From the NCBI GenBank assembly GCA_964575975.1, contig CAZNTU010000127.1:1-15529 (forward strand): a stretch of 15,529 bases of DNA. The letters are read 5' to 3'. The notes below the pieces were generated by a model. That model was not told where the DNA came from. It searched no databases and worked only from the letters and a program-made list of their open reading frames with translations. The DNA is from G963674505 sp964575975 (GTDB lineage: Bacteria; Desulfobacterota; Desulfobacteria; Desulfobacterales; SKZT01). Of the stretch, positions 1-7,284 are shown piece after piece (the first letter of the stretch is position 1; every line of letters starts with the position of its first letter). Both the position numbers and the translations under genes were made by a program.

Positions 1-4
1 CTAG

Positions 5-51
5 CCCCCCTCAAGGGGGGAATTGCGGCCCCTGGCCCCCCTCAAGGGGGG
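5..51. repeat. Two tandem C6-TCAA-G6 hairpin units
   Basis: Two copies of CCCCCCTCAAGGGGGG (5-20 and 36-51) are spaced 31 bases apart, each followed by AATT and a CGGCC tail. Each copy folds into a 6-bp GC stem with a TCAA loop. They lie about 150 bases upstream of hdrC. The function is unknown; they look like a dispersed intergenic repeat family. No gene is visible in bases 1-196. Confidence 0.8.
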
Positions 52-124
52 AATTACGGCCTGACCGCACAAGGTCGAAATATTTCAATCGGTTGCGGCT
101 TATGTTTACGATGTCAAGCTAATC

Positions 125-187
125 GCTAACGGCTAACGGCTAACGGCCAACAGCTAAAACCTAACCGCTAACAGCTAAAAGCTAACA
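125..187. repeat. Degenerate heptamer repeat (GGCTAAC-like)
   Basis: Bases 125-187 consist of degenerate copies of a 7-base unit close to GGCTAAC or AGCTAAA, ending about 10 bases before the hdrC start. The array fills the position where the hdrC promoter and ribosome binding site would be expected, and no Shine-Dalgarno motif is visible there. It may be a simple-sequence expansion; its copy number could affect hdrC expression (inference). Confidence 0.7.
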
Positions 188-196
188 GGCATCGAC

Positions 197-682
197 ATGA
201 AAAAACTAGACAGAAATTTCAAGTTTCGGATTCAGAGGGAAGCCGGCGGCGAAAATATCACCCGCTGTTTTTCCTGCGGCGTTTGCACGGGGGCCTGCCC
301 GGTCAGTCGCGTCTATCCGGCGTTCAGTCCCGCGAAAATCATCATGATGATTCTGTGGGGGATGAAAGAGGAACTGCTCTCCTCCGATCTGCCTTGGTAC
401 TGCCTGACGTGCTTCAACTGCTCCTTTCATTGCCCGCAGGACGTGAAGTTCGCCGACGCGATGAAAATCGTTCGCGACATGGCGGTTTCCGAAGGATACG
501 TCGATCCCAGCTGCGCGAAAAACTTGGCCTTTGCTCAGGATGCGCTTCAGTTGACACGGATTCGTCTGTGCTCGGATATTCTTTCGAAAAAGAAGGAAAA
601 CCATCTTTTGGGCGAAACCGAGCTAAGGCAAATGTTGCCGGAGTCCTTGGAAAAAGCGATTCGACAACTCAAAGAAGGATGA
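197..682 (+). CDS. hdrC: Heterodisulfide reductase subunit C (HdrC-like iron-sulfur protein)
   Basis: A 161-aa protein with two [4Fe-4S] motifs of the form Cx2Cx2Cx3CP: C24/C27/C30/C34 (CFSCGVCTGACP) and C69/C72/C75/C79 (CLTCFNCSFHCP). This is the HdrC pattern. HdrC relays electrons between HdrA and the HdrB disulfide-reducing subunit in cytoplasmic flavin-based bifurcating complexes (family knowledge). The helical C-terminal tail is rich in Lys and Glu. The ATG at 197 is the only start that keeps the N-terminus before the first cluster; no clear Shine-Dalgarno precedes it. Its TGA (680-682) overlaps the hdrA ATG (679-681), implying translational coupling. No hdrB lies between them or elsewhere in the window. 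The frame is intact, unlike its partner. Confidence 0.88.
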   Translation: MKKLDRNFKFRIQREAGGENITRCFSCGVCTGACPVSRVYPAFSPAKIIMMILWGMKEELLSSDLPWYCLTCFNCSFHCPQDVKFADAMKIVRDMAVSEGYVDPSCAKNLAFAQDALQLTRIRLCSDILSKKKENHLLGETELRQMLPESLEKAIRQLKEG

Positions 683-3600
683 GCGGGTGTCTTGTGGGCG
701 AAAAACATCTACTGAATAACAGGCCTGACGGGACGGTTCTTGTCGTCGGGGGCGGAATTGGGGGCATTCAATCCGCGTTGAACCTTTCCGAGGCCGGATA
801 CACGGTCTACCTGGTGGAGCCGTCGTCTTCCATCGGAGGGGCCATGGCTTCGCTGGACAAGACCTTTCCCACCAACGACTGCGCCATGTGCATTCTGGGC
901 CCCAAGATGTCGGAATGCACCCGGCGAAAAAACATTCATCTGTTGACGTTGGCCGAGGTTTCCGACATTTCTGGCGCGGCCGGGGATTTCAGGGTTCTGA
1001 TCCGGCAGAGGCCAAGATACGTCGATCCGCTAAAATGCATTGCATGCGGCGCCTGCTCCAAGGTTTGCCCGGAAAAAACGCCCGACGCCTTCAACGCCTC
1101 CATGAACTCCCGGTCGGCCATTTCCATATTGTTTCCCCAGGCCGTTCCCGCGTGCGCCTACATCGACATGTCGCTTTGCACCCGGTGCGGCGATTGCAAA
1201 AGGGTGTGCAAGGCCGATGCTATCGATTTCGAGGATCGGGAGCGCTTTTTCGTCCTCCACGCCGGCGCTGTGATTCTGTCCGCCGGGGCCGTGCCCTAGG
1301 ACCCGTCTCCGATCCTGCCGCTGAACTACCGGCGGTTGAAAAACGTGATCGCAAGCTTCGAATTCGAGCGCGTATTGAGCGCGTCGGGTCCATCCAAGGG
1401 TCGGTTGATCCGGCCGTCCGACGGGAAACTCCCCAAGAGCATCGCCTTTGTCCTGTGCGCGGGCTCGAGGGATGTTTCCATCGGCAGGGGCTTCTGCTCC
1501 GGATTTTGTTGCATGGCGGCTCTCAAGGAAGCGGTGGTCGCCAAGGAACACGCCAGGAAACCGGGGGACGTCGCCGTCTATGGAAACGATATCCGCGCGT
1601 TCGGCAAAAACTTCGAGACGTTCTACCAAACCGCCCTGGATAGACACGGCGTTCGCATCGTCCGCTCGAAGGTTTGCGCCATCGAAAAGGACGAGGATTC
1701 GGAAGACCTGAAGATCGTCTGCATGGACGAAAACGGTCGCAGGCGGAGCTTGCCGTACTGTCGACGGGCTTGCAGCCTTCCAGAGCCCTTGACGCCCTCG
1801 CAAAAGACGCCGGCGTCGCGCTTAACGCGGACGGCTTTGTCGGCACGCGCCCCTTCTCTCCCGTCTCGACATCTCGGCCGGGCGTTTTCGCCTGCGGAAC
1901 CGCCAAAGGCCCCAAGGACATTCCCGAAACCGTGTCCGAATCCTTCGCGGCGTCCTGCGAATCTGCCATTCTGCTTCGAAAGGACGGCGGCCCACCCGTC
2001 CGAGCGACCCGCGAGACGGTTCCGGAAAACCCGGACATCCGGCTCGAACCGCCGCGAATCGGCGTGTTCGTCTGCCGCTGCGGCTCCAACATCGCCGGCG
2101 TGGCGGACGTGGACAAAATCGTCGAAAACGTCAGGAAAAGCCAAAAAGACGTGGCGGTATGCCGCAGCCTTCTCTTCGCCTGTTCGCAGGACGGGCTCGA
2201 CCGTATCTGGAACTTGATCGTAAAGCACGAATTGAACCGCGTGGTCGTTTCTTCGTGCAGCCCCAAAACCCACGAGCCGATTTTCAGGGAAGTCGTCGCG
2301 GAGGCCGGTCTCAATCCCTACCTGTTCGAGATGGCGAACATTCGGAACCAATGCACGTGGGTGCATAGTCAAACCCCGGAAAAAGCGACCGAAAAAGCCG
2401 AGGAGCTTACCCTCATGGCCATCGCCAGGGCGCGGCATTTGGAACCGGTTCGCGGCTACGACGTCCCGGTCGATCGCAAGGCTCTCGTGGTGGGGGGAGG
2501 AATCTCCGGCATGACGGCGGCACGAGCCTTGGCGGACATGGGATTTCCGGTCGCCCTGGCGGAGCAGACCGACGAACTGGGCGGGCTTGCAAGGAATATT
2601 CGAAAAACCATCGACGGGCAAGACGTCGGCGAGTACCTGAACGATCTTGTCCATGCGGTGAAAAGCCATCCGAACATCGATGTCATGACCGGCGTCAGGG
2701 TCGTTGCGTCCTCCGGCGTCGCCGGGGATTTTTCGACCTCCATAGACGCAGGCGCCGAAGAGAGGATCGTCATACGACACGGTGTCGCGGTTCTGGCGAC
2801 CGGCGCGCAGGCCTATCGACCCGACGAAGGGGAATATCTGTACGGCCGGGACCCGCGAGTGGTAACCCAGCTGTCGCTCGAAAAAATGCTCGCCGACGCC
2901 CCCGAAAAGCTGGACAGGCTCAAAACCGTCGTCATGATCCAATGCGTTGGCAGCAGAAACGAACGGCGGCCTTATTGCAGCCGCGTGTGCTGCGCCGAAG
3001 CCATCAAGAACGCCCTCGAACTCAAAAGACGCAATCGAAAATGCGAAGTCGTCGTTTTAAACCGGGATATCCGCTCCTACGGGTTTATGGAGCATCACTA
3101 CGAGAAGGCCAGGCGGGAGGGCGTCCGGTTCGTCAAGTTCACCCCGGATTGTCAGCCCTCCGTAGAGGTCGTCGAACGCAACTTTCGAAAAATCCTCAAG
3201 GTAAATGTAAGAGACGCGGTATTGAACCGGAATTTTCGCGTCGATGCCGATCTGCTGGTTCTAAGCGAAGGAATTGTCGAACAAAAAGGCGTCGACGAAA
3301 TTTCCGCCATTTTCGGGACCTCCGCGGACGACTTCGGCTTTTTCATGGAACTCCATCCCAAGCTAGAACCGGTGGACACCGCCACCCCCGGAATTTACAT
3401 CTGCGGCTTGGCCCACGGCCTCAAACTGATCGACGAATGCATCGGCCAGGCGAAGGCCGCCGCCATGCGGGCCATGACCATTCTATACCAAGAGACCCTG
3501 CGCGCCGAAGAGGTCAAAGCCGCCATGAAACCGGCGGGCGCGTGCAAGAAATGTCTGACCTGCCTCCGGGTCTGCCCCTTCCACGCCGTGTCGGTCTCCG

Positions 3601-3743
3601 CCGGGAAGCCCGAAATCAACCCCCTCGCCTGCCGAGGCTGCGGCATCTGCGCCGCCGAATGCCCCGCCCACGCCATCGACCTGCTCCACTACAAAGACAA
3701 CCAGATCCTTGCGCAATGCGATATCGGCGTAAATCGGCGCTAA
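679..3743 (+). pseudogene. hdrA: Large two-FAD-domain HdrA, interrupted by an in-frame TAG and a -1 frameshift
   Basis: Read through its two lesions this is one HdrA of about 1,021 residues, the flavin subunit that bifurcates electrons in Hdr complexes. Order: FAD motif GGGIGG (residues 24-29); NDCAMCILGPKM; ferredoxin motifs CIACGACSKVCP and CTRCGDCKRVC; CAGSR...FCSGFCC; the CRCGSN motif of classical HdrA (near 465); CSPKTHEP; second FAD motif GGGISG (near 604); CVGSR...YCSRVCC (near 767); C-terminal CKKCLTCLRVCP and CRGCGICAAECP. Lesion 1 is TAG at 1297-1299, where the same frame stays homologous on both sides (AGAVP, stop, DPSPIL). Lesion 2 is a switch from frame 1 to frame 3 at about 1743, explained by one lost G in AGG-CGG. 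The pieces are 679-1299, 1300-1743 and about 1743-3743. Either mutation alone would abolish full-length product unless recoded. A sequencing error at either site cannot be excluded. Confidence 0.85.
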
Positions 3744-3746
3744 GGA

Positions 3747-3965
3747 TCATTGTCGTAGAACGAGGTCGGCGACCATTTGCATATCTTTAAAAGATGCCTC
3801 TTCCGGACGATTAGTCGCCCATCTCCCTATAAACAGACGGTCCTTTCCCATCCGGGGCGTTTCTCCCAGCCGAGTCACGATCAATCTCGGGAAGACGGTC
3901 GGAGTCGTGCCGTTCAGCCGGAGGCAGACCGATTGGCCAATAGCGATAGTTGGGCATGTCTTGGT
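3747..3965 (-). pseudogene. Unrecognised 5'-truncated open stretch (72 codons)
   Basis: On the minus strand an open stretch runs from a TAG at 3966-3968 to a TGA at 3747-3749, ending 3 bases from the hdrA stop in convergent orientation. It has no ATG near its 5' end, so if real it is a C-terminal fragment. Its translation looks protein-like (for example IGQSVCLRLNGTTPTVFPRL and EEASFKDMQMVADLVL), but I do not recognise a family. It follows the truncated AAA+ remnant and may be debris of the same deletion events. It could be chance. Confidence 0.25.
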
Positions 3966-3976
3966 CTAAATACCGG

Positions 3977-4474
3977 TCAAATGTCGATCAGCCTCCGCCT
4001 TGCCTCCGACAGCGCGTCCGTTTCCCTGGCGTATTTGTCTGGGGGAGCGGCCGCCGGGCGGCAGTTGATCCGTGCCCATTGGCGCAACGCGTCGATATCC
4101 GCTCGGCGGCTTTGGTAGAGCGTGACGATTTCGCTTGCGGCCTTTAGAAGATGCTCCGTCTTCAGGTCCTTTTCGGGGTCCGAAAACGCTTCGTAAAGGG
4201 CGCTGTTGACCAACTCCTCGAGTTCCGCCCCGGCGAAGTTCTCGGTTTTTTCCACGACGGCGGAGATGTCGAAGCGGGTGACGTCCCGGTTTTTCTTGGC
4301 CAGGTGGATGGCGAGGATTTCGGCGCGCTCTTGGGCGGAGGGAAGGTCGATGAAGAAGATTTCGTCGAACCGGCCTTTTCTGAGCAGTTCCGGCGGCAGT
4401 CTGGAGATGTCGTTGGCGGTGGCGGCGACGAAGATCGGCTTTTTCTTTTCCTCCATCCAGGTCAGAAGGTAGCT
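3977..4474 (-). pseudogene. 5'-truncated Ycf46-like AAA+ ATPase remnant
   Basis: The first in-frame ATG (4456) gives 159 residues, but homology begins a few codons earlier (YLLTWM, up to about 4471) before an in-frame TAA. The piece matches the C-terminal half of the AAA+ protein at 8856-7285: sensor-1 region ATANDISRLPPELLRKGRFD with the arginine-finger motif, then the lid helix motif FAGAELEELVNSALYEAF, and a C-terminal QWARINCR resembling the kinase fusion's QWARQNAR tail. Walker A, Walker B and the whole N-terminal region are missing. Upstream sequence changes abruptly into repeat-rich DNA, so the 5' end was deleted or displaced. It is convergent with hdrA. A short translated product is possible but could not bind ATP normally. 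Confidence 0.82.
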
Positions 4475-4574
4475 TTAAAATCCGTCCAAGACCCGCCGAC
4501 CGGGGTGATCGGGCATGCGAATCCCGTTTCGTTTCGCCGGGCGGTTTTGACGGGCGAGGCGACGTCGCGGCTTT

Positions 4575-4674
4575 CCGGTAGCGCCGCCTTCCACGGCGGC
4601 GCGCCGCCCCTCGGATACCCCGGCCGGATTCGGTTCCCGGACGCCCGCGCCGCCGTGGAAGGCGGCGCTACCGG
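4575..4674. repeat. Perfect 29-nt inverted repeat, 42-nt loop
   Basis: Left arm 4575-4603 and right arm 4646-4674 are exact reverse complements over 29 bases, containing the core TAGCGCCGCCTTCCACGGCG. The GC-rich hairpin lies about 100 bases upstream of the broken AAA+ remnant, in its transcription direction. It may be a MITE-like or REP-like element, possibly linked to the truncation, or an attenuating hairpin; only the inverted repeat itself is seen. Confidence 0.85.
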
Positions 4675-4774
4675 CCATCGGAACGACCCTGCCCAGGGAC
4701 GATAAAGCGCAAAACCGAAAATCCGAACCGTGTTCAGCCCTGTTCCCGGACCTATTCCGGAGTTTTCAAACGGG

Positions 4775-4941
4775 CTCTTTAAAACCTTATTTTCGTTCTT
4801 TTCAACTTTAGTAGCACGCGGCATCCTCCTCACCCCCTACCTTATTACCTTATTGATGGCTCGAAACGAAACAAGGCCGCCGACGTTGCGTGCAATGTAC
4901 CGACGGCAAGAGCGTGTCATAATTATTTCGTTCCGCAGCCC
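4775..4941. mobile_element. Half copy of the TTAA fold-back element
   Basis: This segment aligns along its length with the right half of the element at 11723-12068. Shared blocks in the same order include AAAACCTTATTTTCGTTCTT, TTTAGTAGCACG, ACCTTATTACCTTATT, CGAAACAA, GCCGCCGACGTTGCG, CCGACGGCAA and TTATTTCGTTCCG. The left half and any TTAA at the right boundary are absent, so this is an older or partial copy. As in the full copy, its outer right end abuts the 3' end of a minus-strand gene (here the kinase fusion). Confidence 0.75.
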
Positions 4942-4971
4942 GAAAACGTTTTCGGAATTTTTCAAATCCAT

Positions 4972-7029
4972 CTACGCGGCTCTCGCGTTTTGCCTGGCCC
5001 ATTGCGCCATTCTCCCGATTCCGGCCGATTTCGACGCGGAAAGAGGCGGGGCCTCCTTCAAGCTCCCGGCGATGTCGCCGGTCGTCAGCTCCCTGGCATC
5101 CTCCTCGAACGCCAGGTAGAGCCCTGAAACAATGGCCTCCTCGATCTCGGCCCCGGAATATCCCTCGCTTATCTTCGCCAGTTCGTCCAGGTCGAAGTTT
5201 TCGGGCTTTCTCTTCCTCTTGGCGATGTGGATGGAGAAAATTTCCTTCCGCTGCGGTTCGTCGGGGAGGCCCACGAAGAACACTTCGTCGAAGCGTCCTT
5301 TCCGGGTCATCTCGGGGGGCAGGCCCTGGATATTGTTCGCGGTCGCCACCACGAACACGGGCGCCCGCCTCTCCTCCAGCCACACGAGGAACGCTCCGAA
5401 AATCCTGGCGGTGACGCCTCCCTCCGACATGCCGGAAAACGCGTGCTTCCGTTTGCGGAACCATTCCTTGAGCCGTTCCAGGCCTCCGATGCCGGAAAAA
5501 TCGTTCCCCCGTTCCCAGTATTCCAGGCGACCGCTTCGCCGAACCAGCTGCTTTTTCTGGACCATGGCGTCTTCCAGGCATTTCGGATTGAACCCGTTGT
5601 TTCGAATCGCGGACCGGCGCAGCACCCTCTCGGCCTCCCGCAAGGCGAGTCCCTTCACGGCCCTGCACAGGTTGTTTCGAAGTTCGCCCTCGATACTTTC
5701 GACTCCGAATTCGCCCCCGATCTTTTCGATCAGCTCCGTCAACTCTTCGGCGTCCGGCAGGTCGAAGTAAACCAGGGTGGCGTCGGCCTCCAGTTCGGGG
5801 GGAAGGGCGGCCGACGGAGAGATGAAAACCAGGCTTTTGCGCTGTCTTTTGACGGTCCATATCGAATCGCGGATCATGCGGACGACCACCGGGCTCAGAT
5901 GCGGGTGGATGTCCAGGAACACGTATATTCCTTCCCGCGCGGAGCGGCAAACTTCCCCGAGAGCGACGACGGGATCGCCCGAAGTCTCCCGGGAGACGAC
6001 CCGCCCCTGGCCGTCGGTCAGCCCGTACGTCTCCCGCCATACGAGCAAATCGATTTCCTTGTCGCGGGACATGGAATCCCTGATTTTCGCGAGGGAACGC
6101 AGGGCGCGGTCCTCCTCGTGGGTTCTTATGAAAACCAGCGGGAAATGCGCCCGCAGCAACACTTCTATTTCCCCCTCCGTCCTGCCCGAGCCGAGACCGC
6201 TTCGCTGGATGGCGTCGAGATCCTTCAGGAAATCCGACGCGCGGGCGTAGCGCTTTTCTGGATCTTTTTCCAGGATTCTTTTGAAAACGCCGACCAATCG
6301 GGGATTCAAATCGAGATCCTCGATAGGGGCGAGGTCCGGTTCCTCGTAGCAAATCTGCTTTACCAGGTTGGCTTCCGTTTTCGACATGAACGGCAGCGTG
6401 TTGGAGATCAACTGGAAAAAAGTGACCCCGAGAGACCAAAGATCGGCATTGAACCCGTAGGCCCCTTCGAACTGTTCCGGCGCCATGTAGGAAAGCGCGC
6501 CGATTCGGGTGGACGCTTTCTGTCTGGAATGATCCAGCAACCGGGCCACCCCGAAATCCAGGATCTTGACGATTCCGTCGTTTCCCAGGATGATATTGTC
6601 CGGTTTGATGTCCCGGTGGATGGCCAGGTTGTCGTGCGCGTAGTCCAGGGCTTCGCCGATCTGGCGAACCGTTTCGACGGCCTCCGGCAGGGGGAACGCG
6701 CCCTGCTTCTCCAGTATTTCGCTCAGCGGTCTTCCCTCCACGAGTTCCATGACCACGAAGCCGAATCCGTCGGCCTGCTCGATTCCGTAGGCCTTTACGA
6801 TCGACGGATGGTCCAGGTGCCGGACCACCTTGAATTCGTTTCTCAAAATGTCCCGGGCTTCCTCGTCTCGCTCGTGGGGCAGGCAGACAGCCACCCTTTC
6901 CGGGTATCCGTTGTCCCTGGCCGTGTTGACGGCGCTGAAAACCGTCTTGAACGCTCCGCTGCCCAACCGACGGTCGAGCCGAAAATCCCCCAGACAGCCG
7001 CCGACATGCGGCGTTCCTCCCGTTGTCAT
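4972..7029 (-). CDS. WNK-like Ser/Thr protein kinase fused to a Ycf46-like module with a P-loop-deleted AAA+ domain
   Basis: A 685-aa protein; the ATG (7027-7029) overlaps the TGA of the HTH gene. An upstream extension in this frame only overlaps that gene and is rejected. Kinase domain, residues about 15-275: glycine loop LGSGAFKTVF (22-31), HRDIKPDN (138-145), DFG (158-160), APE (183-185). The beta-3 lysine is replaced by Cys (VAVC, C49) while a Lys lies in the glycine loop (FKTV, K28), the arrangement of eukaryotic WNK kinases. Residues about 285-520 resemble the N-terminal half of the neighbouring Ycf46-like ATPase. In the AAA+ part, HAFSG (529-533) jumps straight to GVTARIFGAFLVWL, losing about 84 residues with Walker A and B; sensor 1 (ATANN), KGRFD and the SGAEIEEA lid remain. 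Catalysis by the kinase is plausible; ATP hydrolysis by the AAA+ part is not. It may phosphorylate or regulate the intact AAA+ partner (inference). Confidence 0.88.
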   Translation of the reverse strand: MTTGGTPHVGGCLGDFRLDRRLGSGAFKTVFSAVNTARDNGYPERVAVCLPHERDEEARDILRNEFKVVRHLDHPSIVKAYGIEQADGFGFVVMELVEGRPLSEILEKQGAFPLPEAVETVRQIGEALDYAHDNLAIHRDIKPDNIILGNDGIVKILDFGVARLLDHSRQKASTRIGALSYMAPEQFEGAYGFNADLWSLGVTFFQLISNTLPFMSKTEANLVKQICYEEPDLAPIEDLDLNPRLVGVFKRILEKDPEKRYARASDFLKDLDAIQRSGLGSGRTEGEIEVLLRAHFPLVFIRTHEEDRALRSLAKIRDSMSRDKEIDLLVWRETYGLTDGQGRVVSRETSGDPVVALGEVCRSAREGIYVFLDIHPHLSPVVVRMIRDSIWTVKRQRKSLVFISPSAALPPELEADATLVYFDLPDAEELTELIEKIGGEFGVESIEGELRNNLCRAVKGLALREAERVLRRSAIRNNGFNPKCLEDAMVQKKQLVRRSGRLEYWERGNDFSGIGGLERLKEWFRKRKHAFSGMSEGGVTARIFGAFLVWLEERRAPVFVVATANNIQGLPPEMTRKGRFDEVFFVGLPDEPQRKEIFSIHIAKRKRKPENFDLDELAKISEGYSGAEIEEAIVSGLYLAFEEDARELTTGDIAGSLKEAPPLSASKSAGIGRMAQWARQNARAA

Positions 7030-7268
7030 GAGTCCGTCTCCTCGCCCGGTTCGTTTTCGCCCTTTTCCTTTTTCCTGTCCCCGCCGGTCGTTTTCTGGGT
7101 GGCCTGCCGCCGTTCCTCCAGCCATTGCTTGATGTCCGATTCCCTGAACCGCCATGCCGAGCCGATCTTTATGCCGGGGATCGTCCCCTTCTGCGCATAG
7201 CCGTACAAGGTCTTTTCGGCGATTTTAAGGTATTCGGACAATTCCTTCAACGTCAACAACTCTTCCAT
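7026..7268 (-). CDS. Excisionase/MerR-type helix-turn-helix DNA-binding protein
   Basis: An 80-aa protein. Residues about 4-52 form a winged HTH of the excisionase family (LTLKELSEYLKIAEKTLYGY, then GTIPGIKIGSAWRFRESDI, then WLEE). The tail (about 53-80) is Lys/Glu-rich and probably disordered. The start ATG at 7268 follows AGGAGA with about 7 nt spacing. It lies 16 nt after the AAA+ gene and overlaps the kinase gene by 4 nt, so it is made with both. Known roles of this fold are transcription control, excisionase activity or DNA recruitment. No integrase is in the window, so autoregulation of the cassette or targeting of the AAA+/kinase partners is more likely (inference). Confidence 0.85.
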   Translation of the reverse strand: MEELLTLKELSEYLKIAEKTLYGYAQKGTIPGIKIGSAWRFRESDIKQWLEERRQATQKTTGGDRKKEKGENEPGEETDS

Positions 7269-7284
7269 CTAACGTTCTCCTGTT

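Larger units (their letters stand above)
4475..4971. other. Gene-free, repeat-filled interval between two AAA+ genes
   Basis: These 497 bases hold no convincing gene. They contain a perfect 29-nt inverted repeat (4575-4674), one half of the TTAA fold-back element (4775-4941) and a 16-nt palindrome, CCGAAAACGTTTTCGG (4940-4955), next to the 3' end of the kinase gene. The remainder (about 4475-4570 and 4680-4770) shows nothing I recognise. Confidence 0.7.

Noticed and set aside
125..187. CRISPR array
   Set aside because: The unit is only about 7 bases with no spacers; it is a degenerate short tandem repeat.
1623..2942. Long open minus-strand frame (439 codons) opposite hdrA
   Set aside because: It is antisense to clearly homologous HdrA sequence and its translation has no family motif; it is a GC-rich shadow frame.
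4940..4955. Intrinsic terminator at CCGAAAACGTTTTCGG after the kinase gene
   Set aside because: The palindrome has no loop and no U-run in the transcription direction of the kinase gene.
4850..6439. 529-codon minus-strand frame inside the kinase gene
   Set aside because: Arg/Gly/Pro-rich translation typical of an out-of-frame reading; the kinase/AAA frame carries all the motifs.
5227..7200. 657-codon plus-strand frame opposite the kinase gene
   Set aside because: Antisense shadow of a convincing kinase domain; no Shine-Dalgarno and no recognisable motif.
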